A stretch of 64,000 nucleotides of DNA from an uncultured Sphingobacteriales bacterium. GTDB taxonomy: Bacteria; Bacteroidota; Bacteroidia; Chitinophagales; Chitinophagaceae. Under the pieces are notes generated by a model. That model saw only the letters and a list, made by a program, of their open reading frames with translations, was not told where the DNA came from and made no database searches. The position numbers and the translations under genes were made by a program. Position 1 is the first letter of the stretch. Every line of letters begins with the position of its first letter. Where the stretch lies: contig CALMQS010000097.1 of the NCBI GenBank assembly GCA_937871285.1, positions 62,001 through 126,000 of the forward strand, given 5' to 3'. This document shows, piece after piece, positions 60,710-64,000 of the stretch.

Positions 60710-63700
60710 TCATTTTCCTGCTTTTTGCAGGTACGACAGCAGATCAATTGTTTCTTTATCTGTTAAGGAATTTAAGAGTCCCTGCGGCATCATGGAAACA
60801 GGCGTTACTTCCTTCGACTGGATGGATGATTTGCTGATAACCACATCATTTTGTCCTACCACGCGCATGGTTACCTGGCGCTGGTTCTCCCCAACCAGGT
60901 TCCCGGAATAGGTTCTGCCATCGCGGGTAGTAATCACTACCATCTTATAATCGTCCTGGATCTCTTCGCTCGGGTTTAAGATATTGAAGAGCAGGTAATC
61001 TATATTTGACCGGTTGGAGCCGGTAAGGTCAGGGCCAATTTCGCCACCCTGCCCGTACATTTTATGACAACTGCCGCAGGTTCGCATGAATAACTGCCGA
61101 CCATTACCTATATCCGGGCTTTTGGCCGCATCGCTGCTTAAAAGATGCTTATACCTGGCATAGGCTTTATCATCGCGCGGCTTATCATCAACAGGACCCC
61201 ATATTTCCACAAAACCACTTCCCACAACTCTCCGTAATTGCCTGGCCACATTTGCAGACACATCTCTTTTGGGAACGCTATTTTCTTTGAGCGCCTGGCT
61301 AAGTATCCAGCCATATGCAGGACGGGAGGAAAGGGTTTGAACAGCGGCCGATTTTTCAGCTTCATTAAAATCTTTGTACTTTTTAATCAGCAATGATCCC
61401 AGGGATTGCTCGTTGAAAGCCGCAACAGACCGGATAACATCTATCCGCAACTGCGGGTCTTCGAGCAACGCAGGAAGCTCAGGTACCAACTCCTTTCGTT
61501 GCTGCGCTGTAAGCGCCTGGAGCGCTTTTTTTCTTTGACCCGGTTCAGCGTTCTTGTTTTTTAGCGTTGCCAGCGAACGTTGCGCGGCTTCCGTATCACC
61601 GAAAAGTTCAGTAATTTCCATGGCCAGTTGTGCCGCCTTGTCATTTGTTTTTTTGAGCGCGGCAAAAACCTGCTGCCAGGCAGGAGATGACCTGATATCC
61701 GTTCGATCCTCCATTCCGTTCCGCATTCCTTCCAGCAGGCTGACAAGGGTTTTGGGCCGGGTTCCGATAATATTAACCAACTCGTTCATTGCGCCGCCAT
61801 CCACCGCACGGCGGGCGGTATAGCTGGCAATGAGCGGTATATTTGATTCCGAAGCAATTTTCAATGCACGGGCGGGGTCATCGTTAAACATAGGTTCCAG
61901 CCCGTACCAGATCATTTTTGGCAGGTTGTGATCACCGGTATCTTCTGCATGTTTTGCCAGTGCCGCGGCTATACTCCAGCTTATGTTTTTTTCCAGCCGC
62001 TGCATTGCTGAGGCCAGGTAAAGTCTTACTACCGGTGAAGGGTCCCCCGCCGCCATGGCAATAAACTGATCAGCGGCTTTGGAAGACGGCGAACGGTCTT
62101 CACACAATAATTGTATCGCCCATGCCCTGATATACGGATCCTTATCATTGAGCGCTTTCAGCAGCATATCACTGCCAGGCCCTTTTATTACGTGCAGCGC
62201 CCACATGGCCTTTAACCGGAAATCAGTATCAGGATTAGATTGAAATATTTCTAATAATATGCGTTGCGCTTCCGGATCCGTTTTTCCTTTAGCAGCCCTG
62301 CCCTGGAGTATAACCCTTGCGCGGCGGGCATGCCAGTCGCTCTTGCTGGTTTGCAGCGCCGCCAGATCCTTATCGCTCATTTTGGCAAGATCGCCATATC
62401 TTCCCGGCCAGTTTTCTGCTCCCGATTGCTCCGGCACAATCCTGAATATACGGCCCGTTTCGGCGTTCAATACTTTTTGTCCGCATATATCCGCATCGTG
62501 CCAGTCGAGCGCATATAGTCCGCCATCAGGCCCTATCTCCATGCTGAACCCTACCCACTGTGCATTATTGGCCTTCATAAAATCATCTCCATGACTGGCC
62601 ACGAAGCCTGAACCCTGCGGCTTCAGGACATCGGAAAGAACCGCATGCTCGTGTATATTGGCCATGAATATCCTTCCCTTTTGCGATGCGGGAAACGCAT
62701 CAGACTGGTAGATGCGTGCTCCGCCATGCGCAGACCGGTGGCTATGATCGGTTATTGTTTTAATATCGTCATATACGAAGGGATTAAAATGCTGACCGCC
62801 CTGACGGTGATAAATTCCGCCGGGGATAACGTGCCACATGTGAGGAATAACACAGGCGCTGATAAATAACTGCCCTTTGGCATCGTAATCAATACCCCAC
62901 GGATTACTGAATCCATGGGCCACTACTTCAAACTTATCTTTGGTTGGATGATACCGCCATACGCCTCCATTGATGTCAGTGCCTTCTCCTTCCAGGATAT
63001 TTTCAGGAAAAGGATCTTTATGTTTATACAGGCGGCCTTTGCCTTCCGGCTTTCTTACTTTGGAAGGTGTGGCAAACCCCTGGCATCCGTATAACCATCC
63101 ATCGGGCCCCCAGTGCAGGCTGTTAAGGGTTTCATGCCGGTCGCGTATGCCCCACCCCGTTAGGCGTACTTCAATATCTTTTACATCTGCCACATCATCG
63201 TGATTACGGTCGGGAACGAAAAGCAGGTTGGGAGGTGCACCAATAAAAACACCATCAAACCCAACAGCAATGGCTGCCGGAAAAGCAAGCCCTTCCATAA
63301 ATACTTTGCGGGTATCGGCCACGCCGTCGTGATTGGTATCTTCTAAAATAAGTATGCGGCTGTCGCCCGAATTGGAGAACCCATGCCCCCTTGATTCATA
63401 ATCCCGGTTTTCTGCTATCCACAGGCGTCCGCGGTCGTCCCAGCAAAAGGCCATGGGTTGTGTCATCAACGGCTCGGCCGCCCACACGTTTACCTTGTAT
63501 CCTTCTTTTACCGTCATGGCTTTAACCGCCTCTTCCGGTGTCAGGAACTTTGCTTCAAGCCCTTCCTGCTGTGCAATTTTCCACATCTCGGCACCGGCAT
63601 ACAAAGGATTTCCGTTTCCGGAAAATGCAACCCACTGCTCATTCAGCTTTACATCATTCAGATCACCCGTGTATACAACCAACTGGTGCCGGATCACTTC

Positions 63701-64000
63701 CGTTGCCCCGCTTTTTATTTGCCAGTCACCTTCCTTAGCGCGTGCCGGACCAATGCCCAGTTGCGAGTCTACACGCCAGTGCTGCGGATAACCTTTGTTT
63801 TCAGGATGATCAAATACCGCAATGTGTGCAAGGTCATCCCTTCCTTCTACCTGCATGCCCACATCTACCCATGTGGCGCGCTGCCCTTCCGCATGTTCAT
63901 TGCGTTGCCTGGCGCTATTTATTACTTCGCCTTTAATACCCTCTTTCCATGGCATCCTGATAAACAGCCCGCCATAATCATATTTTCCAATGGTAATATC
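60710..64000 (-). CDS. DUF6807 - PVC-type dehydrogenase - HEAT - cytochrome c fusion, 5' truncated
   Basis: Frame open to base 64000; at least 1096 residues visible. Order: the end of a PmoA-like DUF6807 domain ('YDYGGLFIRMPW', 'HIAVFDHPENKGYPQHWRVDSQ', up to about residue 125), a membrane-bound dehydrogenase-type NHL propeller ('YKVNVWAAEPLMTQPMAFCWDDRGRLWIAENRDYESRG', 'NSLHWGPDGWLYGCQGFA', 'EIGPDGGLYALDWHD'), HEAT repeats from about residue 580 to 920, and a C-terminal cytochrome c domain with 'CGSCHKMYGQGGEIGPDLTGSNR'. This is the PVC-type heme-binding architecture, probably secreted and oxidising a sugar. The natural start is upstream of the window. Confidence 0.87.
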   Translation of the reverse strand, partial: DITIGKYDYGGLFIRMPWKEGIKGEVINSARQRNEHAEGQRATWVDVGMQVEGRDDLAHIAVFDHPENKGYPQHWRVDSQLGIGPARAKEGDWQIKSGATEVIRHQLVVYTGDLNDVKLNEQWVAFSGNGNPLYAGAEMWKIAQQEGLEAKFLTPEEAVKAMTVKEGYKVNVWAAEPLMTQPMAFCWDDRGRLWIAENRDYESRGHGFSNSGDSRILILEDTNHDGVADTRKVFMEGLAFPAAIAVGFDGVFIGAPPNLLFVPDRNHDDVADVKDIEVRLTGWGIRDRHETLNSLHWGPDGWLYGCQGFATPSKVRKPEGKGRLYKHKDPFPENILEGEGTDINGGVWRYHPTKDKFEVVAHGFSNPWGIDYDAKGQLFISACVIPHMWHVIPGGIYHRQGGQHFNPFVYDDIKTITDHSHRSAHGGARIYQSDAFPASQKGRIFMANIHEHAVLSDVLKPQGSGFVASHGDDFMKANNAQWVGFSMEIGPDGGLYALDWHDADICGQKVLNAETGRIFRIVPEQSGAENWPGRYGDLAKMSDKDLAALQTSKSDWHARRARVILQGRAAKGKTDPEAQRILLEIFQSNPDTDFRLKAMWALHVIKGPGSDMLLKALNDKDPYIRAWAIQLLCEDRSPSSKAADQFIAMAAGDPSPVVRLYLASAMQRLEKNISWSIAAALAKHAEDTGDHNLPKMIWYGLEPMFNDDPARALKIASESNIPLIASYTARRAVDGGAMNELVNIIGTRPKTLVSLLEGMRNGMEDRTDIRSSPAWQQVFAALKKTNDKAAQLAMEITELFGDTEAAQRSLATLKNKNAEPGQRKKALQALTAQQRKELVPELPALLEDPQLRIDVIRSVAAFNEQSLGSLLIKKYKDFNEAEKSAAVQTLSSRPAYGWILSQALKENSVPKRDVSANVARQLRRVVGSGFVEIWGPVDDKPRDDKAYARYKHLLSSDAAKSPDIGNGRQLFMRTCGSCHKMYGQGGEIGPDLTGSNRSNIDYLLFNILNPSEEIQDDYKMVVITTRDGRTYSGNLVGENQRQVTMRVVGQNDVVISKSSIQSKEVTPVSMMPQGLLNSLTDKETIDLLSYLQKAGK

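Noticed and set aside
1..64000. CRISPR array, transposase, integrase or prophage block
   Set aside because: I saw no regularly spaced direct repeats and no protein with transposase, integrase or phage structural motifs apart from the single ORF6N gene.

Overview
The window comes from a Bacteroidota chromosome, most likely Chitinophagales/Chitinophagaceae. The evidence is the gliding and type IX secretion genes (gldF, gldG, gldK-L-M-N), a protein with a Por-type C-terminal sorting tail, families typical of the phylum (DUF4783, DUF4271, DUF6807/PmoA-like), a methionine synthase encoded as two separate genes, and many TAnnTTTG promoter boxes. I see no rRNA, CRISPR array, transposase or prophage block. 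One tRNA gene (Arg, CCT anticodon) is present. Both window edges cut a gene.

Layout. 0-3.3 kb: the end of a serine hydrolase (beta-lactamase-like domain), then gldG and gldF on the minus strand. 3.5-5.6 kb: a large T9SS cargo protein. 5.7-10.4 kb: a hexuronate operon (kdgK, eda, uxaC, exuT). 10.5-17.2 kb: housekeeping genes (DUF4783, gpmI, an ECF sigma factor with an unusual membrane protein, a lipoprotein, uvrC). 17.5-22.5 kb: gldK-L-M-N, the T9SS core, on the minus strand. 22.6-28.4 kb: a thioredoxin-domain protein, hemD, a DUF4271 membrane protein and a BamA-like outer-membrane protein, with hemW divergent. 29.7-34.6 kb: lipoproteins, an SDR dehydrogenase and altronate dehydratase.

34.8-48.2 kb is an accessory sugar-acid catabolic locus, all on the minus strand. 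It encodes a LacI regulator, an SSS transporter, a DUF1537 kinase, a PdxA2-type dehydrogenase, a DapA-type aldolase, an iron alcohol dehydrogenase, two PmoA-like (DUF6807) proteins, a Tat-exported Gfo/Idh oxidoreductase and a PQQ/cytochrome c dehydrogenase. An identical 14-bp LacI-type operator occurs upstream of lacI, the Gfo/Idh gene and the PQQ gene, each time 33-35 bp from a -7 box. This defines a local regulon. A third DUF6807 domain, fused to a PVC-type dehydrogenase and cytochrome, lies at the right edge (60.7-64 kb).

48.6-53.0 kb holds the two halves of methionine synthase, separated by an ORF6N-domain gene. The leader of the first half contains an undocumented small ORF rich in Met and Cys codons (MRMMMPGCC...) ending 16 nt before the metH start. 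It is a good candidate for a peptide-based attenuator of methionine synthesis. 53.2-60.3 kb carries recR, an Ig-like lipoprotein, a UvrD-type helicase/nuclease, a TPR protein and a VOC protein. A possible small RNA lies between the helicase and the TPR gene.

Two wider patterns stand out. Several genes (gpmI, recR, the helicase, the BamA-like gene) have a perfect TAnnTTTG box only 4-6 nt before the start codon, which implies almost leaderless mRNAs. Many gene ends are followed by degenerate short-word repeats that occur only between genes.
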